A DNA stretch of 64,000 bases from CAJQGY01 sp964523375 (GCA_964523375.1 CAZFYG010000003.1:41696-105695), one strand, 5' to 3'. Shown: positions 1 to 9,971, counted from the first letter of the stretch. Numbers and translations: made by a program. Notes: generated by a model from the sequence alone, not told the origin.

Positions 1-186
1 AAGATCGACTTCTCTGAATTTTAATACTTCATCTACTTCAATCTTAAATTCTTTCTCAAAAATTTCTTTAGTTTCAACATTTTTATTCTCAAAAATAATT
101 AACTCTATGTTGTATGACATAGATAGATTTGAGCCTACTGACTGAAGCGATAGAAATAAAATAAGAATTTTTTTAAAATAATTCAT
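1..186 (-). CDS. csiV: CsiV-like envelope protein, N-terminal part (cut by window edge)
   Basis: The first 62 codons of a minus-strand gene are present; the rest lies beyond base 1. The start codon at 186 overlaps the end of mfd by 14 bases, so the two are probably translationally coupled. The protein begins with two lysines and a hydrophobic stretch (about residues 4-17) that looks like a signal peptide, followed by a short segment of the form YNIELIIFE. A small exported protein with this opening, directly after mfd, matches the CsiV family (peptidoglycan-binding regulators of cell shape), which follows mfd in Pseudomonas and relatives. The identification rests on position and a short stretch of sequence, so it is moderate. 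Confidence 0.55.
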   Translation of the reverse strand, partial: MNYFKKILILFLSLQSVGSNLSMSYNIELIIFENKNVETKEIFEKEFKIEVDEVLKFREVDL

Positions 187-3100
187 TTAATAATTTTATT
201 ATTTTATCTCTTCGAAGCGACCCATTGGGCTCATTTATTTTTATGTTGAACCTGTTTTTATCATCAAATGAATAAATTGATTGATTTGTTTTTATAAGTT
301 CCAGCAATTTAAGTATTGTTTCGTCACTGATGGCTTCGCTTAGCTGGATAGAGGTGATTTCATTAGTTGATGTTAATTTAGGCATGCTTAGATCTGCTAT
401 TAATTGGTTAATCGTAGCATTCTTTAGTAAGTTGCTTGTTTCACGAGGGATTCTGCCACAAGTATCTTCAAGAAAAAATTTAATTTTTTGAATATCTTTA
501 TGAGAATCTACATCATAAATAAGCTTATAAATTTTTAACCTTTCAATAGTCGATGGCATATAAATATTACTTATAAAGGCTGAATCAAAGAAATTTACAT
601 CAGTTTTTATAATCTCTTTTTTTGTGTCATTTTTTTCAAGTTTTATAGCAGACTTGAGCATCGAAAGGTATAGTGAAAGACCAATAGACGCAATATGACC
701 GCTTTGTTTATCACCAAGGATTTCTCCTGAACCTCGAAGCTCCATATCTTCTTGTGCTATGAAATAACCTGAGCCTAACTTTGATAACCTGACTATAGAC
801 TCTAACCTTTCTGATGCTAGCTTTGGTATGACCACATCCGGTATTAGGAAGTAACAGTAACCTTGTTTATTAGATCTTCCTATTCTTCCCCTAAGCTGAT
901 GTAGTTGTGCTAATCCAAGCTTATGAGAATCTTCAATAATCATTGTATTTGCATTTGGTATATCAAGTCCCATTTCAACAATTGTTGTGCAAATAAGAAT
1001 ATCTACTTCACCAGAACTAAAGCCATCCATTACACTAGCAATATCTTTTTTATTTAATTGACCATGAGCAATTCCAATTTTGATTCCAGGTATCAATGTT
1101 TGTAATGTGATTTTTAAACCATGCATTTTGCTTATATTGTTCTGCAAAATAAAACACTGTCCTCCTCTTTGTATTTCACGCGATATTGATTCTTTTAAAA
1201 TTGTATTATCAGATATTTTAAGAAATGATTTTATAGAAAGCCTGTTAACTGGTGGACTGTTTAAAAAAGAGAAGTCTTTTAGTCCAGAAAATACAAAATT
1301 CATTGTTCTTGGTATTGGTGTTGCGGATAAATAAAGTATATGAATATTATCTTGCTTAGATTTGATTAGATCCTTTTGCTTTATGCCAAACCTATGCTCT
1401 TCGTCAACAACCAAAAGACCTGTATTTGAATAATCTATATCTTGATTAAAAATAGCATGAGTACAAACAAGAATATCAATTTCTTTATTATTATATTTTT
1501 CAACTAATTCTTTTCTATTTTTTAAGCTAATGTGTCTATTTAATAAAGATACGCTTATTGGTGACTCTTTAAATCTGTCAGTAAATGATTCAAGGTGCTG
1601 TTTAGCAAGAATTGTACTTGGACAAAGCACTATTGCTTGTTTTTCAGAGTAAACACTTATAAATGCGGCTCTCATTGCAACTTCAGTTTTACCAAAACCC
1701 ACGTCTCCACAAATAAGCCTATTCATAGGCTTTATTAAACTTAAATCTTTACGAATTGAATCTATAGCAATTAGCTGATCTTTTGTCTCGTTGTAAGGAA
1801 AATATGAATTAAATTTATTAAAATCATCATCACTAACTTTAAGGCTGGGTGATGATGATCTAGCTCTTCTAGATTCTATATCTAATATCTCTGCGGCATG
1901 ATCATGCGCTTGCTTTAAAGCCTTTTCTTTCTTTTTAGTCCATTTGTTCGAGGAAATTGAATCGAGCTGAATATCTGTTAAGAGTCTAGATTTATGATAT
2001 TTTGAGAGCAAGTTAATATTGCGCAAAGGAACATACAAATTTTCATTTTCAATATACCGTATTTTTACGTATTCATTCGTAACATTATTTGTTTCAACAA
2101 CTTCTAGTCCGTCATAAACTCCAAGTCCATATTTCTCATGTACTACTAAATCATTTTTATTAAAGGGATTAAGATCAATAATATCTGTCTCAGAGGTTTC
2201 CTGCACATCATTTACAATTTCTTTTTCTATATTAGGTTCTATGTGCACTACTAAAATTTCATTACGATAGGCTAGAGGTCTTATTCTTGGGTGTTTTGCA
2301 AAATAAACACCATCATTTAAATCATTTAGTTGGCCGTCCAGCTCTTTTAAAGGGATATTACTGTCTTCTTGTAGCTTATTAATGCTAGATGCAATATTAG
2401 AAAGTAGGATAACTTTATTGAAATTAGTTAGTGACTTCGATAGATTGGTATTTAAATTTTTTAGATCAAAGCTATAGTCACTATAATTATTATCTATTTT
2501 AAAGACAGGTAAATTTTCTATGAAATTATTTACTTCTGAATCATTAAAAAAAAGATCCTTCGGGTTTATTAATGGCCTAGAGATGTCAATGTCCTCATCA
2601 TTAAATCGTTGATTAATATATTCAAAATGTGATGAGCTAGTCAGTTCTGTTTTTAAAAATTCATATTCAGAAAATATATCCTTAAATGCCTGAGTAGTCT
2701 CAAAAAAGAATGGTAAGTAAATTTCAAGCCCCTCGGTCTCTTTACCATTGGATACTTTGTTAAAAATAGTGCAGTCTCTTTCATCTTTTTTATCAAAATA
2801 TTTCCTCCATTTTGATTTAAATAGCTCTATGGAAGGAGTATTTCTTGGTATCAACGAACCATTGCTTAAATTAAATGTTTTGATAGAAGAGAGTGATGAT
2901 TGTGTTTTTTCATCAAAGAACCTTATTGATTCTATTGTTGTATCAAAGAATTCAATTCTAATTGGTGATTTATATATCGGTGTATAAACGTCAACAATCC
3001 CACCTCTATGTGCGTACTCATTTGTATACTCAACTTTATCTTTCCTCTTAAAATTATTTGAATCAAGTATCTTTAAAAAATCATTTATGTTGATTTGATC

Positions 3101-3484
3101 GTTTTCTGAGAAAGTTGAAAGTGATTTGAAATGAGATATTGGTGGTAATTTCTCATATAAATTTTTAGTTGTTGTTATAACAATTGATTTTTCTTTCATC
3201 CTATTAAGGATAGTAAACCTCTCCTTTATAATATTCTGAGGTGTTGAAAAATGGTCATATGGAAGAACCTCACTTTCTGGAAATATATAAACCTCATTGG
3301 GATTTAAATACAGGCTTAGCTCATTGAATAGTGTTTTTGATGCTTTTACATCATCCACGATAACGCATAATGATTTATGGCTGAGTTGATATTTATTGCA
3401 CAATGCATGTGCAAAGCTGTGGTCTTTGGCTTTATTAAAATTTGTCATTGATTGTGTATAATGTTCACCTATTTTATCAATCAA
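173..3484 (-). CDS. mfd: transcription-repair coupling factor Mfd
   Basis: This 1103-residue protein is the superfamily 2 DNA translocase that pushes stalled RNA polymerase off lesions and recruits UvrA. The order is typical: an N-terminal UvrB-like region (about 1-330), a CarD-like RNA-polymerase-interacting domain near residues 440-505, a translocase core with Walker A GDVGFGKTE near residue 595 and a DEEH box, a QLRGRIGR motif VI, and a C-terminal UvrA-masking domain. It is slightly shorter than the roughly 1150 residues of E. coli Mfd. It is divergent from the acyl-CoA dehydrogenase gene, with only 18 bases between the start codons, and overlaps the CsiV-like gene downstream. All expected motifs are present and I see no damage. 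Confidence 0.97.
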   Translation of the reverse strand: MIDKIGEHYTQSMTNFNKAKDHSFAHALCNKYQLSHKSLCVIVDDVKASKTLFNELSLYLNPNEVYIFPESEVLPYDHFSTPQNIIKERFTILNRMKEKSIVITTTKNLYEKLPPISHFKSLSTFSENDQININDFLKILDSNNFKRKDKVEYTNEYAHRGGIVDVYTPIYKSPIRIEFFDTTIESIRFFDEKTQSSLSSIKTFNLSNGSLIPRNTPSIELFKSKWRKYFDKKDERDCTIFNKVSNGKETEGLEIYLPFFFETTQAFKDIFSEYEFLKTELTSSSHFEYINQRFNDEDIDISRPLINPKDLFFNDSEVNNFIENLPVFKIDNNYSDYSFDLKNLNTNLSKSLTNFNKVILLSNIASSINKLQEDSNIPLKELDGQLNDLNDGVYFAKHPRIRPLAYRNEILVVHIEPNIEKEIVNDVQETSETDIIDLNPFNKNDLVVHEKYGLGVYDGLEVVETNNVTNEYVKIRYIENENLYVPLRNINLLSKYHKSRLLTDIQLDSISSNKWTKKKEKALKQAHDHAAEILDIESRRARSSSPSLKVSDDDFNKFNSYFPYNETKDQLIAIDSIRKDLSLIKPMNRLICGDVGFGKTEVAMRAAFISVYSEKQAIVLCPSTILAKQHLESFTDRFKESPISVSLLNRHISLKNRKELVEKYNNKEIDILVCTHAIFNQDIDYSNTGLLVVDEEHRFGIKQKDLIKSKQDNIHILYLSATPIPRTMNFVFSGLKDFSFLNSPPVNRLSIKSFLKISDNTILKESISREIQRGGQCFILQNNISKMHGLKITLQTLIPGIKIGIAHGQLNKKDIASVMDGFSSGEVDILICTTIVEMGLDIPNANTMIIEDSHKLGLAQLHQLRGRIGRSNKQGYCYFLIPDVVIPKLASERLESIVRLSKLGSGYFIAQEDMELRGSGEILGDKQSGHIASIGLSLYLSMLKSAIKLEKNDTKKEIIKTDVNFFDSAFISNIYMPSTIERLKIYKLIYDVDSHKDIQKIKFFLEDTCGRIPRETSNLLKNATINQLIADLSMPKLTSTNEITSIQLSEAISDETILKLLELIKTNQSIYSFDDKNRFNIKINEPNGSLRRDKIIKLLNELF
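3435..3462 (+). promoter_or_regulatory. candidate promoter for the acyl-CoA dehydrogenase pair, inside mfd
   Basis: A perfect TATAAT stands at 3457-3462, with a weak -35-like TTAAAA at 3435-3440 (16-base spacing). Transcription would begin near 3469, about 34 bases before the ATG at 3503. The site lies inside the 5' coding end of the divergent mfd gene, which is expected because only 18 bases separate the two genes. Confidence 0.4.
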
Positions 3485-3502
3485 TTAATACAAAAGGGAA
3501 TA

Positions 3503-4675
3503 ATGGACATAAATTTTACACAAGAAGATATACAATTTAGGGATGAGATAAGAGACTGGTTGTCAAACGGCGGCTATCCAACTCATGTAAAGCATAAAAC
3601 TGATAATGGCATAGCCTTAACTAAGCAAGATATGACCGATTTTCATAAAGCAGTATCTGCAAAAGGATGGATGGGTTATAACTGGCCAAAAGAGCATGGC
3701 GGTACAGGTTGGTCTGCAACACAATTATATATTTTTAATAAAGAATTCGGTTTAGGTGGATGCCCTCCATTGCTTGCTTTTGGTGTAAGCATGGTTGCAC
3801 CTGTTATCTATACTTTTGGTAATGATGAACAGAAAAAACGCTTCTTACCAGATATTCTAGAATTCAATACATGGTGGTGCCAGGGTTATTCAGAACCAGG
3901 GTCCGGCTCAGATTTGGCATCTTTAAAAACAAAAGCAGTTAGAGAGGGTGATCATTATATTATAAACGGATCTAAAACTTGGACTACGCTAGCCCAAAAT
4001 GCTGATTGGATTTTTGTGTTAGTAAGAACAGAAACAACAAAAATAAAACAAGAAGGTATTTCGTTCATATTAGTTGATATGAAAACTCCTGGTATAGAAG
4101 TAAAACCCATAATCACCATTGATGGAGATCACGAGGTTAATTCTGTATTTTTTACTGATGTAAAGGTACCTGCTGAAAATCTTGTTGGAGAAGAGGGTAA
4201 AGGCTGGACTTATGCTAAGTTTCTTCTTGCCCATGAAAGGTTTGGAATAGCTGCTATTGGAACATCAATGAGGCAACTTAAAAGATTGAAAAACATTGTT
4301 TCTGAGTTAGAAAATCCAGAAATGGAAAAGAAAGTAGCTGAGTTGGAAATATCTGTCTCTGCACTAGAAATGACAGAATTAAGATTATTATCAGCTCTTG
4401 AGAATGGAGGCCATCCTGGAGCAGAATCTTCTATCTTGAAAATAAAAGGAACTGAAATTCAACAAACTCTTACTGAATTATTTGTAGAGGCAGCTGGTGA
4501 GTATGCATTAATGTATCCTGGACCACATGGCTTTGAATCAAACTCTAAACCCGAAGGTCCAGATTTTGTTGCACAAAGTATTTCAGCATTTTTGAATATG
4601 AGAAAAGTTTCTATCTATGGTGGTAGTAATGAGATTCAAAAAAATATTATTTCAAAATTTGTACTAGGAGTTTAG
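3503..4675 (+). CDS. acyl-CoA dehydrogenase (larger partner of a pair)
   Basis: This 390-residue flavoprotein belongs to the acyl-CoA dehydrogenase family and should oxidise an acyl-CoA to its 2-enoyl-CoA, passing electrons to ETF. It shows the N-terminal helical domain, the central WCQGYSEPGSGSDLAS segment that contacts FAD and substrate, and the C-terminal GGSNEIQ motif. I chose the ATG at 3503 because AAAAGGGA lies just upstream; a longer frame from 3452 would run through mfd and the promoter. At the position where medium-chain enzymes carry the catalytic Glu (YEG), this protein has YGG, so the base must come from elsewhere. The second dehydrogenase gene begins 3 bases after its stop, which suggests a heteromeric enzyme like PimC/PimD. 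The substrate is unknown. Confidence 0.92.
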   Translation: MDINFTQEDIQFRDEIRDWLSNGGYPTHVKHKTDNGIALTKQDMTDFHKAVSAKGWMGYNWPKEHGGTGWSATQLYIFNKEFGLGGCPPLLAFGVSMVAPVIYTFGNDEQKKRFLPDILEFNTWWCQGYSEPGSGSDLASLKTKAVREGDHYIINGSKTWTTLAQNADWIFVLVRTETTKIKQEGISFILVDMKTPGIEVKPIITIDGDHEVNSVFFTDVKVPAENLVGEEGKGWTYAKFLLAHERFGIAAIGTSMRQLKRLKNIVSELENPEMEKKVAELEISVSALEMTELRLLSALENGGHPGAESSILKIKGTEIQQTLTELFVEAAGEYALMYPGPHGFESNSKPEGPDFVAQSISAFLNMRKVSIYGGSNEIQKNIISKFVLGV

Positions 4676-4678
4676 AAA

Positions 4679-5773
4679 ATGAATTTAAATTATAGCGAAG
4701 AACAATTAATGCTAAAGGAGCAAATCCAAAAATTTTGTGATGCAGAGTATGATTTCTACAAAAGAGAAGATGTCGTTAAATCAGATGCTGATTTTGATTC
4801 TGACGTTTGGTCGTTATTTGCTGAGCAAGGCTGGCTATCAATGCCTTTTTCAGAGGAGTCTGGGGGTTTTGGTTTTGGACCGATAGAATTATCTATTTTA
4901 TTTGAAGAATTTGGTAAGGCTCTTGTAATAGAGCCCTATTTATCATCTGTGGTCCTTTCGGGGCATATCCTGGATAATAGTTCTTTTAATGATAAAAATA
5001 CTGTTATTGAATCAATTTGCAGTGGATCTATGCATGTGTCTCTAGCATATGCTGAATCTACCAATAAATATGATTATATCAATCCTCTTACATCTCTTTC
5101 AGCAGATGGTAAGCTTAATGGTACCAAAGCATTAGTTCTTAATGGTGCAAATGCGTCTAAATTTATTGTATCTTGTAAGTCTGGTGACGAACTTGCTCTT
5201 GTTATCATTGATTCCAACGCAGACGGTGTTTCAGTAACATCTTTCCCAACAGTTGATGGGCAAACATGCTCTGAAGTTTCTTTTGAAAATGTACTAGTTT
5301 CAAACGAGAATATAATTGCAAAGGGTTCTGAGGGTAGTGATCTTCTATTAGGAGCAATAAATTTAGCCACTCTCTGTGTTAGCGCAGAAGCTGTAGGCTG
5401 CATGACTTCTTGTTACTTAAAAACTGTAGAATACACAAAAAGCAGGGAGCAATTTGATCAGCCTATTTCTAATTTTCAAGTTCTTCAGCACAGGATGGTG
5501 GATATGTTTATTGAAAGCGAACTATGCAAATCACTTTTAATAAAGGCTATGCTTGAAGTTGATGCAAACTCTGAAGACATGTTTAAGCACGTATCTGCTT
5601 TAAAGGCGCAGGTTGGTAAATCTGGTAAGTTTTCAGCACAACAGGCCGTTCAACTCCACGGTGGAATGGGCGTCAGTGATGAGCTTATGATTGGTCATTA
5701 TTTGAAAAAAATGCTTACTATTGATGCATTATTTGGTAATAGTGACTTTCATGTTAAGAGCTTTAGTGCATAG
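4679..5773 (+). CDS. acyl-CoA dehydrogenase (smaller partner of a pair)
   Basis: The 364-residue product is a second, more divergent acyl-CoA dehydrogenase. It has the N-terminal helical domain with GWLSMPFSEESGGFGFG, a weakly conserved central beta domain, and the C-terminal segment SREQFDQPISNFQVLQHR with the later QLHGGMG motif typical of the family. It resembles the small subunits of paired enzymes such as PimD. It follows its partner after 3 bases and is surely co-transcribed. The central FAD-contact segment is degenerate, as in heteromeric pairs where only one subunit is fully active. A role with EtfAB and ETF-QO (42-45 kb) in beta-oxidation is inferred; the chain-length or sterol specificity cannot be read from sequence. 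Confidence 0.9.
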   Translation: MNLNYSEEQLMLKEQIQKFCDAEYDFYKREDVVKSDADFDSDVWSLFAEQGWLSMPFSEESGGFGFGPIELSILFEEFGKALVIEPYLSSVVLSGHILDNSSFNDKNTVIESICSGSMHVSLAYAESTNKYDYINPLTSLSADGKLNGTKALVLNGANASKFIVSCKSGDELALVIIDSNADGVSVTSFPTVDGQTCSEVSFENVLVSNENIIAKGSEGSDLLLGAINLATLCVSAEAVGCMTSCYLKTVEYTKSREQFDQPISNFQVLQHRMVDMFIESELCKSLLIKAMLEVDANSEDMFKHVSALKAQVGKSGKFSAQQAVQLHGGMGVSDELMIGHYLKKMLTIDALFGNSDFHVKSFSA

Positions 5774-5793
5774 ATTTAAATATATGTAAATTT

Positions 5794-5822
5794 TTTACAA
5801 ATAGTTCGTGCATTTTTAATAC
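5794..5822 (+). promoter_or_regulatory. sigma70-type promoter upstream of gap
   Basis: TTTACA at 5794-5799 and TAATAC at 5817-5822 are separated by exactly 17 bases. Transcription would start near 5829, giving a leader of about 30 bases before the gap ATG at 5860. It is the best promoter match between the acyl-CoA dehydrogenase pair and the gap-nqr block. Confidence 0.5.
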
Positions 5823-5859
5823 GTTGTTATAGAATTTAATTTTAATTAATTCACAATCT

Positions 5860-7362
5860 ATGACTAATCAAAAAGATCCTAATTTTATTTCAACTGCTCG
5901 ACAAGATAGAATTCTTCCTGAAGATACATTCGCAGATTGGAAGTGGAGAGAGGCCCTGGCAGAGCTTATGGTGCCTGTCATAGGGACTTTATATAGAAAT
6001 GGTATCAATACACTAATTTACGGCAAATCTTTAGTTAATCAATCACCTGTTGAGTTAATGAGGGCCCACAGGTTTGCTAGGCAATCAGATAATAATGAGC
6101 TTAGCGAGTTTGAAACTTATCCTATTCTTCTTCATCTTGCCTCTTTGCAGCTTAATGATTGCGAAGTTGATATAGGAGAGCTAGCAGTAAAATGTCCATT
6201 TTTTGAAAGATTAAAAGAAGATCAAACAGGGCTTGAAACATACGTAAATGAGCAACTCAAGGGTGTTATTGGCTTTGATTCATCAAGGCCATCAGCTCCA
6301 ACTAATATAGTCTTGTATGGTTTTGGTAGAGTTGGAAGGCTTATAGCAAGGATGCTTGTTCAGTCAACTGGACCTGGAAATTATTTTAGACTAAGTGCAA
6401 TTGTTATTAGAAAAGCTTCAGATGATGATATTTACAAAAGAGCAAGTTTACTGCAAAGAGATTCAGTTCATGGTGCCTTTAATGGAACAGTTCGTGTGGA
6501 TGAGGCTGATAGCTCATTGGTTATAAATGGTAACCCTGTAAAAATAATATATGCAAACAGCCCAAGTGATGTTGTTTATAATGACCATGATATTTTAAAT
6601 CCTATTGTTATAGACAATACTGGAGCATGGAGAGATGAAGAAGGCCTTTCTAAACATTTAAAATCTGGAGCAAAAAAAGTAATTTTAACCGCACCTGCAA
6701 AAGGAAATATTAAGAATATTGTTAATGGTGTTAATAACAATATATTAGACAAAAATGATGAAATAATATCTGCTGCATCATGCACAACCAATGCAATCGT
6801 TCCTGTTTTAGATATTCTAAATAAGCAATATGGTATTGAAGGCGGTCACATAGAAACAGTTCATTCATACACAAATGACCAAAACCTTATTGATAATTTT
6901 CATAAAGGAGATAGGCGAGGACGAAGTGCGGCACTTAATATGGTCATCACATCAACCGGAGCTGTAAAAGCTGTCTCAAAAGCACTTCCTGAGCTTGATG
7001 GTAAATTAACTGGAAATGCAATTAGAGTACCTACACCAAATGTAAGTCTTGCAATTTTATCTCTTACACTCAATAAAGAGACATCAAAAGAATCATTAAA
7101 TAACTACCTTAGATCAATGGCTTTTCACTCTTCATATAGAGAAATACTTGGTTTTGTAAACTCATCTGAAGTGGTTTCAACAGACTTTTACTCTTCGCCT
7201 TTTGCAAGCATTATTGATTCTCAAGCAACGATAGTAAGTGGTAAGAGAATCACTTTATATTGTTGGTATGATAATGAGTATGGTTATTCTAAGCAGGTTG
7301 CCTCATTAACTAAAAAAATTGCTGGTGTTAATCTTGTAAGATTACCTATACCAATTGACTAA
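5860..7362 (+). CDS. gap: glyceraldehyde-3-phosphate dehydrogenase, long form
   Basis: This 500-residue enzyme interconverts glyceraldehyde 3-phosphate and 1,3-bisphosphoglycerate. The NAD-binding Rossmann fold begins near residue 149 (NIVLYGFGRVGR) and the active-site cysteine is C308 in SAASCTTNA. The usual enzyme has about 335 residues; the extra N-terminal 148 residues are the extension seen in the long GAPDH subgroup of Pseudomonas and other gammaproteobacteria, where the gene also lies between mfd and nqrA. The function of the extension is not known to me. In Pseudomonas the long paralogue has been linked to gluconeogenic growth, which would suit a lipid and peptide user, but that is inference here. 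A promoter lies just upstream, and nqrA follows after 78 bases. Confidence 0.93.
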   Translation: MTNQKDPNFISTARQDRILPEDTFADWKWREALAELMVPVIGTLYRNGINTLIYGKSLVNQSPVELMRAHRFARQSDNNELSEFETYPILLHLASLQLNDCEVDIGELAVKCPFFERLKEDQTGLETYVNEQLKGVIGFDSSRPSAPTNIVLYGFGRVGRLIARMLVQSTGPGNYFRLSAIVIRKASDDDIYKRASLLQRDSVHGAFNGTVRVDEADSSLVINGNPVKIIYANSPSDVVYNDHDILNPIVIDNTGAWRDEEGLSKHLKSGAKKVILTAPAKGNIKNIVNGVNNNILDKNDEIISAASCTTNAIVPVLDILNKQYGIEGGHIETVHSYTNDQNLIDNFHKGDRRGRSAALNMVITSTGAVKAVSKALPELDGKLTGNAIRVPTPNVSLAILSLTLNKETSKESLNNYLRSMAFHSSYREILGFVNSSEVVSTDFYSSPFASIIDSQATIVSGKRITLYCWYDNEYGYSKQVASLTKKIAGVNLVRLPIPID

Positions 7363-7440
7363 AATACCTAGAAACTCAAAGATATTACGACTATAATCAC
7401 CTCGATTTTGTAACTATAATTAACTATTAAGTAATTTTAA

Positions 7441-8748
7441 GTGATTTTAATTAAAAAAGGATTGAATCTCCCAATATCTGGTCATCCTGATCCAGTTGTT
7501 TCTGATACACCAACTATTCACAAAGCAGCAATTTTATCGAATGATTTTATTGGCATGAAACCCACTATGCTTGTTAAAGAAGGTGAAAAGGTAAAGTTAG
7601 GGCAAAAAATTATTGAAGATAAGAAAAATCCAGGTGTTTTTTTTACATCTCCATGTGGAGGAGAAGTGTCATCCATAAACAGAGGTGATAAAAGAAAGTT
7701 TTTATCTATAGAGTTTGATATTGATGCTGAAGAGGAGTCCGTTTTATTTGACACTAACCAGGACCCAAAAACCCTGCTAATTGAATCAGGTTTATTCAAT
7801 GCATTTAGAACAAGACCGTTCAATAGAACTCCAAAGGTTGAAGATAAGCCCGATAGGGTATTTATAAATGCATGTGATACTAATCCACTTGCTGTTAGCC
7901 CAAAAGATATAATACAACTTAATGAAGCAGACTTTAATTCTGGTGTTGCTTTTATATCAAGTTTATTTGATTTTGATATAGATCTTGCTTTTGAAGATGA
8001 CCATAGAGATTATACATTTCAAAATGTTAACTCAACCCAATTTAAAGGCCCTCATCCTGCAGGCTTAGCTAGTACGCATATTAATGCTATATATCCTGTA
8101 AATCTTCATAGAAAAGTTTGGACCATTAATTATCAAGAGGTTATATCTATTGGTTATTTAGTTAATAATGGAAAGCTAAGAACTCATAAAAATATTTCTT
8201 TAGCTGGAGAGTCTGTTTTTAATCCTTCAATTGTTTCTGCAAGAATTGGCTCGAATATTGACCAGCTTTGTGCTGGTAAGGTAAATAGTAACGCAAGAGT
8301 TATTTCAGGTTCTGTTCTTTTCGGCCATGATGCTATAGATGCAATGTCATACTTAGGTTTTTATGACAACCAAGTTACAGCATTACCTAATCATACCGAT
8401 GACGTATTTTTAAACTGGGTTATGCCTGGAAAAAACATTCATTCTAAACTTAATGTTTTCTTATCTGCTTTCAAAAAACCAGCTAAATTTAATTTTAATA
8501 CAGGAATTAATGGAGGTAACAGGGCGATAGTACCTGTCGGCTCTTATGAGGAAATTATCCCACATGATATTTTGATGACCCAGTTACTTAAGGCTCTAGT
8601 TGTTGGTGATGTTGAGGTGGCCGCAGAGCTTGGTATGTTTGAATTAACAGCTGAAGATTTGGCATTGGCGACATATGTATGCCCTAGTAAATATGATTAT
8701 TGTTCAATTCTTATGGATAACTTAAACAAGGTATACGAAGAGCTATGA
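7441..8748 (+). CDS. nqrA: Na+-translocating NADH:quinone reductase subunit A
   Basis: NqrA is the cytoplasmic subunit of the sodium-pumping NADH:quinone reductase and has been linked to quinone binding. The 435-residue product opens with ILIKKGLNLPISGHP, the family's N-terminal signature, and keeps family-typical length. Translation starts at a GTG with no strong ribosome binding site. Two TATAAT matches (7392-7397 and 7415-7420) lie upstream without convincing -35 partners, so transcription could be separate or could read through from gap. The stop overlaps the start of nqrB by 4 bases, beginning a chain of overlapping genes through nqrM. Confidence 0.96.
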   Translation: MILIKKGLNLPISGHPDPVVSDTPTIHKAAILSNDFIGMKPTMLVKEGEKVKLGQKIIEDKKNPGVFFTSPCGGEVSSINRGDKRKFLSIEFDIDAEEESVLFDTNQDPKTLLIESGLFNAFRTRPFNRTPKVEDKPDRVFINACDTNPLAVSPKDIIQLNEADFNSGVAFISSLFDFDIDLAFEDDHRDYTFQNVNSTQFKGPHPAGLASTHINAIYPVNLHRKVWTINYQEVISIGYLVNNGKLRTHKNISLAGESVFNPSIVSARIGSNIDQLCAGKVNSNARVISGSVLFGHDAIDAMSYLGFYDNQVTALPNHTDDVFLNWVMPGKNIHSKLNVFLSAFKKPAKFNFNTGINGGNRAIVPVGSYEEIIPHDILMTQLLKALVVGDVEVAAELGMFELTAEDLALATYVCPSKYDYCSILMDNLNKVYEEL

Positions 8749-9971
8749 AGTTTCTAAGAACAAGTATTGATAATATTAAACCTAATTTTATTGGTGAGGG
8801 TAAGTATGCAAAATGGTTCCCTTTATTTGATGCTTTTGAAAATTTTGTGTTTAACACAAAAAAATTAACAAAAAATCCAGTTCATGTAAGAGATTCAGTC
8901 GATATACAAAAAATAATGGTAACTGTTTGGCTGGCAGCATTTCCAGCTATGTTCTTTGGCATGTATAACCTAGGTGATTATTCTTTAAATTATTTAAATT
9001 TAATTGGTCAGCAAAATACTGGTGACTGGCATCATGTATTTGTAAATATTATTGGCTATGACCATACGAGTTTTATTGCTAAATTATGGTTTGGTGCATG
9101 TTATTTCCTGCCTATTTATATAACAGTCTTTGTAGTAGGTATTGGCTGGGAAGCTTTATTTGCAATTGTTAGGAAGCATGAAATTAATGAAGGTGCCTTT
9201 GTATCAACTATTCTTTTCTCACTAAGCTGCCCTCCAGATTTACCATTATGGCAAGCAGCAATGGGCATAACCTTTGGTTTGGTTATTGGCAAGGAGATAT
9301 TTGGAGGTACTGGTAAGAATTTCTTAAATCCAGCTTTAACAGGGAGAGCTTTTTTATACTTTGCTTATCCTGCGCAAATATCAGGAGATAAAGTATGGAT
9401 AGCTGGTCTGGCTGATAACAATATTATTCCAGAAGGATACAGTGGTGCTACTGCTCTTGGTGTTGCATCAACTGACGGAATGGAAGGTATATATAATAAT
9501 TTCTCTTGGATGGATTCATTTTTAGGATTCATACCTGGTTCGGTTGGTGAGACATCTGTAATTGCTATCGGTATTGGTCTAATAATCCTACTTCTCACAA
9601 AAGTAGCTTCCTACAGAATTATTTTAGGAACCCTTGTTGGTATGATTTTAATGTCAACAATTTTAAATATTGTTGGCTCAGAAACAAACCCAATGTTTTA
9701 TGTACCATGGTATTGGCATTTAGTTATTGGCAGCTTTGCATTTGGTCTTGTTTTTATGGCCACGGAACCTGTTTCAGGCTCAGGTACAAATACTGGAAGA
9801 TGGATATACGGTCTTGTAATTGGAATTACTGTTGTGTTGATTAGGGTTGTAAATCCAGCTTTTCCAGAAGGTATGATGCTAGCAATACTTTTTGCAAACC
9901 TTCTTGCTCCTGTTATAGATCATCTTGTTGTGATGAGTAATATTAAGAAAAGGAGAGCTCGACTATCATGA
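8745..9971 (+). CDS. nqrB: Na+-translocating NADH:quinone reductase subunit B
   Basis: NqrB is a large integral membrane subunit (408 residues) that carries a covalent FMN and riboflavin and takes part in sodium translocation. The FMN attachment motif SGAT is present with the acceptor threonine at residue 236, the same number as in Vibrio cholerae NqrB. Several hydrophobic segments follow. The gene overlaps nqrA and nqrC by 4 bases on each side, implying translational coupling and equimolar synthesis. The downstream ApbE homologue is the enzyme expected to attach the FMN. Confidence 0.97.
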   Translation: MKFLRTSIDNIKPNFIGEGKYAKWFPLFDAFENFVFNTKKLTKNPVHVRDSVDIQKIMVTVWLAAFPAMFFGMYNLGDYSLNYLNLIGQQNTGDWHHVFVNIIGYDHTSFIAKLWFGACYFLPIYITVFVVGIGWEALFAIVRKHEINEGAFVSTILFSLSCPPDLPLWQAAMGITFGLVIGKEIFGGTGKNFLNPALTGRAFLYFAYPAQISGDKVWIAGLADNNIIPEGYSGATALGVASTDGMEGIYNNFSWMDSFLGFIPGSVGETSVIAIGIGLIILLLTKVASYRIILGTLVGMILMSTILNIVGSETNPMFYVPWYWHLVIGSFAFGLVFMATEPVSGSGTNTGRWIYGLVIGITVVLIRVVNPAFPEGMMLAILFANLLAPVIDHLVVMSNIKKRRARLS

